A stretch of 64,000 nt of DNA from positions 744,001 to 808,000 of the forward strand of contig NZ_CP128360.1 of assembly GCF_030345095.1 (NCBI RefSeq). The letters run 5' to 3'. Shown here piece by piece: positions 23,643 to 32,192 of this stretch (position 1 is its first letter; each line of letters opens with the position of its first letter). The notes beneath the pieces were generated by a model. It had not been told where the DNA came from. It saw only the letters and a program-made list of their open reading frames with translations, and made no database searches. The DNA is from Solwaraspora sp. WMMA2056. Its GTDB lineage: Bacteria; Actinomycetota; Actinomycetes; Mycobacteriales; Micromonosporaceae. A program made the translations under genes and the position numbers.

Positions 23643-23689
23643 CGGGTCAACCCTCCTGCTCGACGTCGTCAGACGCTACCGTCTGAGGG

Positions 23690-24550
23690 GTGCCCGAGTT
23701 GCCGGAGGTGCAGGCGCTCGCGGCCTACCTGCGCCAGCGCGCGGTCGGCCGCCGGGTAGCGCGTGTCGACGTGTCGGCGATCAGCGCGCTGAAGACCTAC
23801 GATCCGCCGCTGTCGGCGCTGGCCGGGTTGGAGATCACCGACACCGGCCGGCACGGCAAGTTCCTGGACGTGGAGTGTGGCGGTGAGCTGCACCTGGTGG
23901 TGCATCTGGCGCGGGCCGGCTGGCTGCACTACCGGGAGAGTTTCCCGTCGGCGACGCCACTGAAGCCGGGCAAGGGGCCGATCGCGGTCCGGGTCCGGCT
24001 CGACGACGGTTCCGGGTTCGACCTGACCGAGGCCGGTACGCAGAAGAAGCTGGCGACGTACCTGGTCGCCGACCCGGCGCAGGTGCCGGGGGTGGCCAGG
24101 CTGGGTCCGGACGTGCTCGCCGTCGACGCCGACACCTTCGGGCAGCGGCTGCGGGCCCGACGTGGGCAGGTCAAAGGGGTGTTGACCACGCAGGAGGTGG
24201 TGGCCGGCGTCGGCAACGCGTACTCCGACGAGATCCTGCACGCGGCCCGGTTGTCGCCGTTCGCGTTGACCCACCGGCTCACCGACGATCAGATGTCGGC
24301 GTTGTACGCCGCGACCCGGCGGGTGCTGACCGACGCGGTGGACCGTTCGGTGGGCCAACGGGCGGCGACGTTGAAGGGCGAGAAGCGATCCGGAATGACA
24401 GTGCATGGTCGCACCGGGTTACCGTGCCCGGTATGTGCGGATAAGATCAGAGAAGTCTCTTTTGCAGATTCGAGCCTGCAGTACTGCCCCACCTGCCAGA
24501 CCGGCGGCACCCCACTCGCTGACCGACGGTTGTCCCGCCTTGTGCGTTAG
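23690..24550 (+). CDS. Fpg/Nei-family DNA glycosylase
   Basis: A 286-residue base-excision repair enzyme. The N-terminus PELPEV gives the catalytic Pro2 and Glu3 after removal of the start residue (GTG 23690). The H2TH domain is around VVAGVGNAYSDEILHAARLSP (split: VVAGVGNAYSDEIL, HAARLSP, about 168-190). K-bearing KRSGMTVHGR lies before a four-cysteine zinc finger, CPVC and CPTC. All active-site elements are present. It removes oxidised bases and nicks the strand. The actinobacterial set has several Fpg/Nei paralogues; which lesion this one prefers cannot be read. Confidence 0.92.
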   Translation: MPELPEVQALAAYLRQRAVGRRVARVDVSAISALKTYDPPLSALAGLEITDTGRHGKFLDVECGGELHLVVHLARAGWLHYRESFPSATPLKPGKGPIAVRVRLDDGSGFDLTEAGTQKKLATYLVADPAQVPGVARLGPDVLAVDADTFGQRLRARRGQVKGVLTTQEVVAGVGNAYSDEILHAARLSPFALTHRLTDDQMSALYAATRRVLTDAVDRSVGQRAATLKGEKRSGMTVHGRTGLPCPVCADKIREVSFADSSLQYCPTCQTGGTPLADRRLSRLVR

Positions 24551-24759
24551 GTGACGAAATCGGGGTCCGAACGATGATCGTCCCTCGCTACGGCGATGCG
24601 CACCACAACGGTGACTTCCGTGGTGACGATCCATCGGTATAGTGGCCCGGTCCCAAAGCTTCAGCACCATCACCGACCACCGGCACCCACCCTTCGGACG
24701 AGGGGCGTAAAGTCTTTCGGGTCACCGTCCGTGTACGGGCGCCGTGGGAGACTGAGCTG

Positions 24760-26385
24760 GTGGGCGAGCCAGGCCTTCACGGAGAGTGGGCGGCACGTGT
24801 CACGCGGGAGGACGTGGGTGAGGTGACGACAAGCCTCGAACGCCCGGTAACCAACACCAGCCGGAGCAGCAGGTTGCGCCACGTCGACAGCTTCGAGATC
24901 CAGCCGCCCGCGCCGCCGCCGACCAACGGCGTACCCCGGTCGGCGTGGGCCCGGGCACGTCGACGCGCGTCGCGGTGGCACCGGCCGTACACCGCGATCC
25001 TGCTCCTGCTCGACTTCGTCGCGGCGGTGCTCGCCAGCTACATCTCGATCTCCCTGTTCGAGAAGGCCACCTCCGGCTTCTCCGACGCCGACAAGGACGC
25101 CACCTGGTTCCACACCGTCACCTACCTGCTCCTGCCGCTCGGCTGGGTGGTGGTGCTCTGGGCGACCGGCGCGTACGACCGGCGTTACCTCGGCCTGGGC
25201 ACCGACGAGTTCAAGCGGGTGCTGCGCGCCGGCGTGACGGTCGCCGCGAGCGTGTCCTTCCTCGCCTTCGCCACCAAGACGGACCTGTCCCGGCTGTCGG
25301 TCGCCACGGCCCTCATCGGCGCGCTCGCCCTGATCCTGCTGTTCCGGTTCCTCGCCCGGTACGCCCTGCACGTGCTGCGCCGCCGCGTCGGCCACGCCGC
25401 GCACCGCATGGTGCTGGTCGGCACGCTGCCGGAGGCCCTGGAGGTCTTCACCGCGGTCACCCGCAGCCCGGCCGCCGGGCTGATCCCGGTCGCCATCCAC
25501 CTCACCGACGGGTACGCCGCCGCCCGGGGCATCGACACCCCGGTCCCGGTGTACGCCGGACGCAACGTGCTCGCCCTGGTCCGCGAGGTCGGTGCCGACA
25601 CCATCGCGGTCTGCGGCTCGGCCAGCTCCGAGCCGGGTGAGCTGCGCCGGCTGGCCTGGCAGCTGGAGGGCAGCGGCATCGACCTGATCGTCGCCCCGCA
25701 GCTGACCGACATCGCCGGACCCCGGGTGCACATCCGCCCGATCGAGGGCCTGCCGCTGCTGCACGTCGAGGAGCCGACCCTCTCCGGGCTGGGCTGGCTG
25801 GCCAAGAACCTGCTCGACCGGGTCGCCGCCGGGCTCGGGCTGATCGCGTTGGCGCCGCTGTTCGTCGCGGTGGCGATCGCCGTCCGGTTCTCCGACCGGG
25901 GGCCGGTGTTCTTCCGGCAGCCGCGCGTCGGCCACGAGGGCAAGGTGTTCCAGGTCTGGAAGTTCCGGACCATGTACGTCGACGCCGAGGAGCGGCTCGC
26001 CTCCCTGGTCGACCAGAACGAGACCGACGGGATGCTCTTCAAGATCCGCAACGATCCACGGGTCTTCCCGATCGGCCGTTTCCTGCGCGCCAGCTCGATC
26101 GACGAGCTGCCGCAGCTGATCAACGTACTCCGGGGTGAGATGTCGCTGGTCGGGCCGCGCCCGTTGCCCGCCGACGACGGTGACTTCCTCGGCGACGTCC
26201 GCCGCCGGCTGCTGGTCCGCCCCGGGATGACCGGTCTGTGGCAGGTCTCCGGGCGCTCCGACCTGTCCTGGGACGAGGCGGTCCGACTCGACCTCTACTA
26301 CGTCGACAACTGGTCGCTCACCTACGACCTGAGCATCCTGTGGCGCACCATCGGCGTCGTGCTGGCCCGCAAGGGCGCGTACTGA
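24760..26385 (+). CDS. Polyprenyl-phosphate sugar-1-phosphate transferase (WbaP/WcaJ-like)
   Basis: A 541-residue membrane enzyme. Four N-terminal spans (from about residue 85) precede a cytoplasmic Rossmann-like domain (HRMVLVGTLPEALEVF) and a C-terminal catalytic domain after another span. The catalytic part has VWKFRTMYVDAEERL (about 403-417), LRASSIDELPQLINVLRGEM (split: RASSIDELPQL, INVLRGEMSLVGPRP) and TGLWQVSGRS. It moves a sugar-1-phosphate from a nucleotide to undecaprenyl phosphate, starting a surface polysaccharide. Start: GTG 24760 with GGGAG 9 bases before it; GTG 24814 or 24823 are alternatives. Confidence 0.9.
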   Translation: MGEPGLHGEWAARVTREDVGEVTTSLERPVTNTSRSSRLRHVDSFEIQPPAPPPTNGVPRSAWARARRRASRWHRPYTAILLLLDFVAAVLASYISISLFEKATSGFSDADKDATWFHTVTYLLLPLGWVVVLWATGAYDRRYLGLGTDEFKRVLRAGVTVAASVSFLAFATKTDLSRLSVATALIGALALILLFRFLARYALHVLRRRVGHAAHRMVLVGTLPEALEVFTAVTRSPAAGLIPVAIHLTDGYAAARGIDTPVPVYAGRNVLALVREVGADTIAVCGSASSEPGELRRLAWQLEGSGIDLIVAPQLTDIAGPRVHIRPIEGLPLLHVEEPTLSGLGWLAKNLLDRVAAGLGLIALAPLFVAVAIAVRFSDRGPVFFRQPRVGHEGKVFQVWKFRTMYVDAEERLASLVDQNETDGMLFKIRNDPRVFPIGRFLRASSIDELPQLINVLRGEMSLVGPRPLPADDGDFLGDVRRRLLVRPGMTGLWQVSGRSDLSWDEAVRLDLYYVDNWSLTYDLSILWRTIGVVLARKGAY

Positions 26386-26492
26386 CCCGTCCGGCGGCGG
26401 CACGGTCCGCCGGCAGCCGGTAGCCGACCGTTGACCGAATGACCACCACGCCGAACTTGGCAGCACCGCCGGTACCGGACAGGATCTGACCC

Positions 26493-27749
26493 GTGGGCGC
26501 AAACCTATCCGCACCACTGGCGGTACTGGCCCTGGTGACCGCCCTGACCGTCGCGGTGTACGCGGTCGTCCGGCTCCGTGGCCGGCGGGGCATCGCCACC
26601 GCCACCCAACGGGCCACCTACGAGGTGCTGCACACCGCCGGCCTGGCCGCCGAGCCGCTGCGCAACGGTCTGGACGCCGCCGGCGCCGCCAAGGCCGTAC
26701 GGCATCTGCGCGCCCTGGTCGGGGCTCCCGGTGCCGCGCTCACCGGCCGCGACGAGGTACTCGCCTTCGACGGGCGCGGCGGCCACCACGGCGACCAGCT
26801 CGTCGCCGCGACCGGCCGGGCCCTGGACACCGGCCGGTCGGTCGTCCTGACCGCCCGGGACCTGCCCTGCGACCGCCCCGACTGCCTGATCCGCGGCGCC
26901 GTCGTCGCGCCGCTGACCGGGCCGGACCGGGCCGCTGCCGTGGCCCTGGTCGCCGTCGTCGACGACGATCCGGCACCCGGCCTGGTCCAGGCCACCCTGG
27001 AGACCGCGTACTGGGCCGGCAGCCAGCTGGCCCTGGCCGAGCTGGACTCGTCGCGGGAACGGCTCGCCCGCGCCGAGGTACGCGCGTTGCGGGCGCAGAT
27101 CAGCCCGCACTTCATCTACAACGCGCTGACCGCGATCGCCTCGTTCGTACGGACCGACCCGGAGCGGGCCCGGGACCTGATCCTGGAGTTCGCCGAGTTC
27201 ACCCGCTACTCGTTCCGGGCCCACGGCGAGTTCACCACGCTCGCCGAGGAGCTACGGTCCATCGACCGCTACCTGACCATCGAGCGGGCCCGGTTCGGTG
27301 AACGGCTCCAGGTGCGGCTGCAGATCGCCCCCGAGGTACTCCCCGTCCATCTGCCCTTCCTCTGTCTGCAGCCGTTGGTGGAGAATGCGGTCCGGCACGG
27401 GTTGTCCCGCAAACCGGGCCTCGGCACGGTCAGCATCGAGGCGCGCGACGCCGGCACCGAATGCCACATCACCGTGGAGGACGACGGAGTGGGGATGGAC
27501 CCGGCGGTGTTCACCGGCACCGGCACCGGCGCCGATCAGGTCCGTCGGGGCGGCGACCCGGCCGACGACGCCGGCCAGCACGTCGGCCTGTCGAACGTCG
27601 ACGAGCGGCTGCGGTCGGTTTTCGGCGACCAGTTCGGCCTGGTGGTGGAGACGGCGGTGGGAGCGGGTACGAAGGTCAGCATGCGGGTGCCGAAGTTCCA
27701 CCCCGACGCCCGGCCGGGCGCGGCCGGACGCTGGGAGGTGGTGTCGTGA
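26493..27749 (+). CDS. LytS-type sensor histidine kinase
   Basis: A 418-residue kinase with one N-terminal membrane span (about 6-28), a GAF-like middle (about 45-180) containing the pair DLPCDRPDC, then the His_kinase domain with the phosphorylated H206 in QISPHFIYNALTAI, and an ATPase domain with QPLVENAVRHGL and DDGVGMD. It autophosphorylates and passes phosphate to the next gene product; start and stop overlap by 4 bases (GTGA). The two conserved cysteines could sense redox state or bind a metal; this is inference. Start GTG 26493. Confidence 0.9.
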   Translation: MGANLSAPLAVLALVTALTVAVYAVVRLRGRRGIATATQRATYEVLHTAGLAAEPLRNGLDAAGAAKAVRHLRALVGAPGAALTGRDEVLAFDGRGGHHGDQLVAATGRALDTGRSVVLTARDLPCDRPDCLIRGAVVAPLTGPDRAAAVALVAVVDDDPAPGLVQATLETAYWAGSQLALAELDSSRERLARAEVRALRAQISPHFIYNALTAIASFVRTDPERARDLILEFAEFTRYSFRAHGEFTTLAEELRSIDRYLTIERARFGERLQVRLQIAPEVLPVHLPFLCLQPLVENAVRHGLSRKPGLGTVSIEARDAGTECHITVEDDGVGMDPAVFTGTGTGADQVRRGGDPADDAGQHVGLSNVDERLRSVFGDQFGLVVETAVGAGTKVSMRVPKFHPDARPGAAGRWEVVS

Positions 27750-28501
27750 CCCCGTTCCTGCGGGTGCTCGCCGTCGACGACGAGCCACCGGCCCTCGACG
27801 AGCTGGCGTACCTGCTGCGGGCCGACCCCCGGGTGGCCCGGCTGCACACGGCGTCCGACGCCACCGAGGCGCTGCGGGTACTGCGCGACACCGACGTGGA
27901 CGCGGTCTTCCTCGACATCCGGATGCCCGGCCTGGACGGTATGGAGCTGGCCCGGGTGCTGCGCCGGTTCGCCCGGCCGCCGGCGATCGTCTTCGTCACC
28001 GCCTACGACGACGCTGCGGTGGACGCGTTCGACCTGGGCGTCACCGACTACGTCCGCAAGCCGGTGCGGGCCGAGCGGCTGGCGGAGTCGGTCCGGCGGG
28101 TGCTGACCGCCCGGGTGGTGCCGTCGCATCCGGCGGCGATGGCCCGCAACGAGGAGGACCCGGCGATCCCGGTGGAGCTGGCCGGCACCACCCGGATGCT
28201 GCCCCGCTCGGCGGTCCGCTGGGTCGAGGCGCAGGGCGACTACGCGCGGTTGCACACTGCGGAAGGGTCGCATCTGGTCCGGGTCCCGCTGGCCACGCTG
28301 GGCGAGCGCTGGGCCGATGCCGGGTTCGTCCGGATCCACCGGTCGTTCCTGGTCCAGTTGCGGCTGATCACCGAACTGCGGCTGGCGAACTCCGGCTACG
28401 TCGTGGTGATCGACGGCACCGAGCTGCCGGTCTCCCGCCGGCACACCCGGGAGCTGAAGGACAAACTGGTCCGCGCCGCCAAGCACGACTGGGGCAAGTG
28501 A
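27746..28501 (+). CDS. LytTR-family response regulator
   Basis: A 251-residue regulator. The receiver domain has the acidic pocket DDE (11-13), phosphoacceptor D57 in VFLDIRMPGLDG, and the conserved lysine in DYVRKPV. The LytTR DNA-binding domain spans about 155-245 (RSAVRWVEAQGDYARLHT, FVRIHRSFLVQL, LPVSRRHTREL). LytTR proteins bind paired direct repeats. The GTG at 27746 follows GGGAGGTG and overlaps the kinase stop. Target genes are not adjacent. In actinomycetes this kinase/regulator type is often near carbon-uptake genes, which are absent here. Confidence 0.92.
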   Translation: MTPFLRVLAVDDEPPALDELAYLLRADPRVARLHTASDATEALRVLRDTDVDAVFLDIRMPGLDGMELARVLRRFARPPAIVFVTAYDDAAVDAFDLGVTDYVRKPVRAERLAESVRRVLTARVVPSHPAAMARNEEDPAIPVELAGTTRMLPRSAVRWVEAQGDYARLHTAEGSHLVRVPLATLGERWADAGFVRIHRSFLVQLRLITELRLANSGYVVVIDGTELPVSRRHTRELKDKLVRAAKHDWGK

Positions 28502-28541
28502 CGCGGGCCCAGCCGGGCCGTGCCGGGCCGTGCCGGGCCGC

Positions 28542-28943
28542 TCAGGCGGCGCGGCGGCGGCGCAGGGTGGCCACCGCGGAGCCGGCCAGAGTGAGCAGGC
28601 ACTCCGGCAGTTGCCCGTCGGCGAGAGCCGCGCCGAACAGCGCCTCCCCGGTCGAGCTGTCCGAGTTCGCGTAGGCGCTGATGAACCGCGCCACCCAGCG
28701 GGCGTCGTAGCGCGCCTCGTCGATGCCGGGAAAGTCGAGGGTCCAGCCACCGACCGGGACGTCGTCGCCGACCATCGTCGCGGCCAGGCACCACGCCACG
28801 TCGTAGGCACCGGCCACGCCGCTGCGGTCCACCACGGCGTCGAAGGCTCCGGCCACGCCGTCGCTGTCGCCGGCCAGGGCGGAGCGCAGGATCTCGGTGG
28901 CGTCGGTGAACGCCTCGTCGGCCCCGTCGCGTCGGTCGGTCAT
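28542..28943 (-). CDS. Hypothetical protein
   Basis: A 133-residue protein starting at ATG 28943, rich in Ala, Asp and Gly, without signal peptide or membrane span. It reads as a helical bundle with a few conserved-looking stretches (VAWCLAATMVGDDVP, GWTLDFPGIDEARYDARWVARFISAYAN). Codon third positions support a gene. I recognise no family. It converges with the response regulator; the short gap holds three GCCGGGCCGT repeats (about 28514-28540). Confidence 0.55.
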   Translation of the reverse strand: MTDRRDGADEAFTDATEILRSALAGDSDGVAGAFDAVVDRSGVAGAYDVAWCLAATMVGDDVPVGGWTLDFPGIDEARYDARWVARFISAYANSDSSTGEALFGAALADGQLPECLLTLAGSAVATLRRRRAA

Positions 28944-29111
28944 GAGCGGAAGGGTATGTCGCGTGGTCAAGGCGTGACCACCGAACCGCCCACGCGGTCG
29001 CAATGCCGCCCAACTGGCCGCCCGGCGGTCCGCGTACCATGCCTGACATCGCGTTTGAGCCGGTAAGACGCTAAGGTGCCCTGCGGACCTTCGGCCGATG
29101 GAGGACGTCCC

Positions 29112-30458
29112 ATGCCCGTGTCACGCGGCTCCCGCACCGCCGCCCTGGCCGTCTGCGCGACCCTGTTGGTCACCGCCTCCGGTTGCGGCGACACGTCGAC
29201 CACCGACGACGTCGCTGTCGAGCCCGTGCGGCTGTACGGCACCGACGGCAACATGATCAACTCCTTCGCGGCCGAGTTCGAGGATCAGGCGGGCCTGCTG
29301 TCCGGGATGAAGGGCACCAGCCCGCTGACGCCGCTGTCGGACGACTTCGTCGAACGGTTGCGCACCGTCGACGGCCAGCTCAACGACTTCCTGTACGCCG
29401 GTGAGGCCTACGACGCCGTGGTGATCAGTGCCCTCGCCACGCAGTTGGCCGGCACCACCGACCCGGCGGCCATCGCCGCCCAGATCAACGGTGTGACCAC
29501 CGGTGGCGAGCAGTGCGACACCGTGGCACTGTGCCTGGAGCTCGTCGAGGACGGCGTCGACATCGAGTACCGGGGCATCTCGCTGAAACGGGGCGGCTTC
29601 ACCGACGCCGGGGAGCCGTCGACGGCCAGCTACGCCACGTTGCACTTCGACGAGAACGGCCAGATCAACGACGGCAAGACCGAGTTCGTCGGTGCCGGTG
29701 ACGAGTCGACCACCACCACCGTGGCACCGCCGGCGGTGCCGCCGGCGAGCAACGGCAGTCGCACCGGCGCCCCGCTCAAGCTGGGCGGACTGCTGCCGCT
29801 GACCGGCGATCTGGCCCTGGCGTTCCCGCCGATGGACGCCGGCACCCAGCTCGCCCTGCGGGAGATCAACGCGGCGGGTGGGGTGCTCGGCGAGCCGGTC
29901 GAGTGGTTCGAGGGCGACGACGGCACCAACCCCGACGTGGCGCGGCAGACCGTGGCGCGGCACATCGAGGAAGGCGTTCACGTGATCATCGGTGCCGGCG
30001 CCTCCGGCATCTCCCGGGCGGTCCTGCCGGACGTCACCGGGGCCGGGATCATCCTCTTCTCGCCGTGCAACACCGACGCCGGGCTGAGCACCATCGACGA
30101 CAGTGGACTGTACTTCCGTACCGCGCCGTCGGACCTGCTGCAGGGTCGGGCGCTGGCGGACGTCATCATGCGCGACGGCCCGCAGCGGGTCGCGGTGGTC
30201 GCCCGCAAGGACTCGTACGGCGAGGGCCTGCAGGAGAACGTCCGGGCCGAACTGGACCGGGCGGGCATCGGCGCGGACCGGCTCAAGCTGCTCACCTACG
30301 ACCCCCCGGAGGGGGCGGACTCGCCGCCGGTCGACTTCACGGACGGTGCGCAGGAGATCAAGGCGTTCGGTGCCGACGCGATCCTGATCATCGGCTTCAG
30401 CGAGTCCGCTGAAGTGATCAAGGCACTGTCGGCGGCGGGACTGCCGGTCGCCGTCTGA
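29112..30458 (+). CDS. Substrate-binding lipoprotein with circularly permuted lobes (Leu/Ile/Val-binding type)
   Basis: A 448-residue lipoprotein; the lipobox LVTASGC puts the acylated cysteine at 25. Residues 38-197 match the C-terminal lobe of type I periplasmic binding proteins: LYGTDGNM, GMKGTSP, LYAGEAYDAVVISALA (about 95-110), AAQINGVTTGG, FTDAGEPSTASY. A Thr/Pro/Ser linker (about 198-220) follows. Residues 222-448 match the N-terminal lobe: LKLGGLLPLTGDLA, ALREINAAGGVLGEPVE, VIIGAGASG, YFRTAPSDLLQGRAL, VARKDSYG, ILIIGFSESAEVIKALSAAGLPV, and then the protein ends. Normal relatives have the two lobes in the opposite order. No permease genes are adjacent. Start ATG 29112 after GAGGAC. Confidence 0.85.
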   Translation: MPVSRGSRTAALAVCATLLVTASGCGDTSTTDDVAVEPVRLYGTDGNMINSFAAEFEDQAGLLSGMKGTSPLTPLSDDFVERLRTVDGQLNDFLYAGEAYDAVVISALATQLAGTTDPAAIAAQINGVTTGGEQCDTVALCLELVEDGVDIEYRGISLKRGGFTDAGEPSTASYATLHFDENGQINDGKTEFVGAGDESTTTTVAPPAVPPASNGSRTGAPLKLGGLLPLTGDLALAFPPMDAGTQLALREINAAGGVLGEPVEWFEGDDGTNPDVARQTVARHIEEGVHVIIGAGASGISRAVLPDVTGAGIILFSPCNTDAGLSTIDDSGLYFRTAPSDLLQGRALADVIMRDGPQRVAVVARKDSYGEGLQENVRAELDRAGIGADRLKLLTYDPPEGADSPPVDFTDGAQEIKAFGADAILIIGFSESAEVIKALSAAGLPVAV

Positions 30459-30567
30459 GGCTCCTCGGTCCCGCGCGGGTGGCACTTTCTCGGGATCACA
30501 CGAGCATCGCCGCTGCGTACGGTGGGTCCTGTCACCAGCCAGGATGATCTGCGAAAGAGGCGGCAGG

Positions 30568-31158
30568 ATGAGCGAGTACGTCGACCCGGACCTCAGTGCG
30601 TCGGCCGAGGCCGAACAGGGACTGGGCAGCAGCGACGACCCGGGCCACGACGCGGTCGGCTACGAGACGTACGGTGACGGCGCGTACACCGTCGTCCAGC
30701 ACCACATGGACGGCTCCACGGACGTGCTGATCGACCGCGACGGTGACGGCATGGCCGACGTCGTGATGCACGACGCCGACGGCGACGGCATCGCCGAGGT
30801 CACGATGCTGGACAACTCCGGCGACGGTCGGCTGGACACGATGCTGCGGGACTTCGACGACGACGGCATCGCCGACGAGATCAGCATGGACACCAACGGC
30901 GACGGCCGGATCGACGTGGTCTCCTCCGACAGCGACGGTGACGGGCTGATCGACCGGGTGGCCGCCGACACCGATCACGACGGCCGGGTCGACACCTGGA
31001 GCAGGGACACCGACTTCGACGGCCGGACCGACGAGGTGCGGGTCGACCTGACCGGCGACGGGGTGGCCGACCAGGTGCTGCGCGACACCGATCACGACGG
31101 GGTGGCGGACACCGTGAGTTACCTGAACCCGGCGGTCAACCCGTACGCGGCGAGATGA
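30568..31158 (+). CDS. DxDxDG-repeat (EF-hand-like) acidic protein
   Basis: A 196-residue acidic protein without signal peptide. From about residue 55 to 185 it is built of roughly eleven 12-residue units of the form DxDGDGxADxVxx (for example DRDGDGMADVVM, DADGDGIAEVTM, DTDHDGVADTVS), each like an EF-hand calcium loop without flanking helices. Such repeats bind Ca2+ in extracellular proteins; here export is not evident. The start is ATG 30568, after AGGCGGCAGG. A shorter paralogue follows, so a duplication is likely. Function unknown. Confidence 0.75.
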   Translation: MSEYVDPDLSASAEAEQGLGSSDDPGHDAVGYETYGDGAYTVVQHHMDGSTDVLIDRDGDGMADVVMHDADGDGIAEVTMLDNSGDGRLDTMLRDFDDDGIADEISMDTNGDGRIDVVSSDSDGDGLIDRVAADTDHDGRVDTWSRDTDFDGRTDEVRVDLTGDGVADQVLRDTDHDGVADTVSYLNPAVNPYAAR

Positions 31159-31241
31159 GCCCGGCTCGGGTCGCGGCGGGCCGGATGGCACCCTACTGTC
31201 ACATCCGCCAGCACTTGTGACGCAGCGATGGAGGACCTGGG

Positions 31242-31490
31242 ATGACCGAGGCACCGGAGACCGTGGAGACCCGCGGCGACGATCGGGTCGACCTGCTCAA
31301 GGCCGACACCAACAATGACGGGCAGACCGACGTGTGGGTGGTCGACACCGACGGCGACGGCAAGGCCGACATGTACCAGTTCGACACCGACGGCGACGGC
31401 AAGGTGGACATCACCATGGTCGACCTGGACGAGGACGGTACGCCGGACGAGGTCGTCGACGGTGACGGCGGGCACCCGCCGACGAGCTGA
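31242..31490 (+). CDS. Short DxDxDG-repeat protein, paralogue of the preceding gene
   Basis: An 82-residue acidic protein with five repeat units of the same type (DTNNDGQTDVWV, DTDGDGKADMYQ, DTDGDGKVDITM, DLDEDGTPDEVV). It has no signal peptide. Its own ATG (31242) follows GGACCTGGG. A strong hairpin ends the transcript at 31511-31548. Calcium binding is plausible; the role is unknown. Confidence 0.72.
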   Translation: MTEAPETVETRGDDRVDLLKADTNNDGQTDVWVVDTDGDGKADMYQFDTDGDGKVDITMVDLDEDGTPDEVVDGDGGHPPTS

Positions 31491-31510
31491 ACTGTCCGGA
31501 ACCGGACGAC

Positions 31511-31548
31511 GACCACGGCCCGGCGGTCTGCTCCGCCGGGCCGTGGTC
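31511..31548 (+). terminator. Terminator of the DxDxDG-repeat genes
   Basis: A 16-bp stem, 31511-31526 with 31533-31548 (GACCACGGCCCGGCGG), with a 6-base loop. It is followed by a 13-bp unit (GTGGTCTGCTGCC) repeated about three times to 31580. Confidence 0.78.
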
Positions 31549-31622
31549 TGCTGCCGTGGTCTGCTGCCGTGGTCTGCTCGGCCGGGCCGACCGGTCACCG
31601 GCCGGTCCCCGGGAACGACGAA

Positions 31623-31658
31623 GGGGCGGGCTCCCGAGGTTCCGGGAAACACCGCCCC
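31623..31658 (-). terminator. Terminator downstream of bldC
   Basis: GGGGCGG (31623-31629) pairs with CCGCCCC (31652-31658), with partial pairing inside (CCCG with CGGG). It lies 38 bases past the bldC stop in the minus direction. Confidence 0.6.
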
Positions 31659-31695
31659 CGACTAGCCGATGTCAGCCAATCTGGAGAGAGGCCGG

Positions 31696-31905
31696 TCAGT
31701 CGCCCTGACGTTGCTGGGGAATCTGGCCCTGCAACAGGGCACGTACCTCCGACTCCCGGTAGCGGCGGTGGCCGCCCAGCGTCCGGATGGCGCTGAGCTT
31801 GCCGGCCTTGGCCCACCTGGTGACGGTTTTCGGGTCGACTCGGAACATCGACGCCACCTCGGCCGGCGTGAGCAGCGGCTCTGGTTCGTGCGTACGCGAT
31901 GCCAT
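31696..31905 (-). CDS. bldC: Developmental transcriptional regulator BldC
   Basis: A 69-residue small MerR-like winged-helix protein: LLTPAEVASMFRVDPKTVTRW (split: LLTPAEVASMF, RVDPKTVTRWAK, about 11-34), then the wing with RTLGGHRRYRESEV. BldC binds head-to-tail on direct repeats and controls the timing of development and secondary metabolism in filamentous actinobacteria. The ATG at 31905 has GGAGGAG 8 bases upstream. An unusually AT-rich upstream region of nearly 290 bases fits complex control. Confidence 0.96.
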   Translation of the reverse strand: MASRTHEPEPLLTPAEVASMFRVDPKTVTRWAKAGKLSAIRTLGGHRRYRESEVRALLQGQIPQQRQGD

Positions 31906-32192
31906 CAGTCACTCCTCCACAGTGCTATAGACATCGGCCGGGGTCCCGCCGGCCGACGCGTCTCCCATGGTCCGGCTAGTCCCCGATGTCCGACATGGGC
32001 CGAACGGCCGAACGTCCTTGGATGGACGGATGAGCAATGACCGATTTTTATACATTTTTTACGCCAGAACATACCTTAAACGGACTCTTGATCACCGGTC
32101 GTGAACGCCTGATTACGAATACCCCTCAGGACTGGGCGGCAATGAGCGTGGTAGTACGCGAAGAATGCCCGCATTTGCTGGGGCATTAATCA
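31906..32192. promoter_or_regulatory. AT-rich upstream region of bldC
   Basis: This 287-base stretch lies upstream of bldC and downstream of the 32193-33041 gene. Bases 32035-32115 are far richer in A and T than the rest of the window (a run of TTTTTATACATTTTTTA at about 32044), as expected for a regulated promoter or a nucleoid-protein site. No gene is seen. Confidence 0.5.

Noticed and set aside
24551-24759. Upstream region of the sugar transferase considered as a riboswitch
   Set aside because: I could not build a conserved fold; only short local pairings are visible.
30532-31254. Long minus-strand frame with repeated Val/Gly/Asp units
   Set aside because: It is the antisense shadow of the DxDxDG-repeat gene; the plus-strand frame has the better start, ribosome site and codon bias.
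32035-32115. AT-rich stretch considered as a replication origin
   Set aside because: No DnaA boxes or dnaA/dnaN genes are near; the bldC promoter is a simpler explanation.
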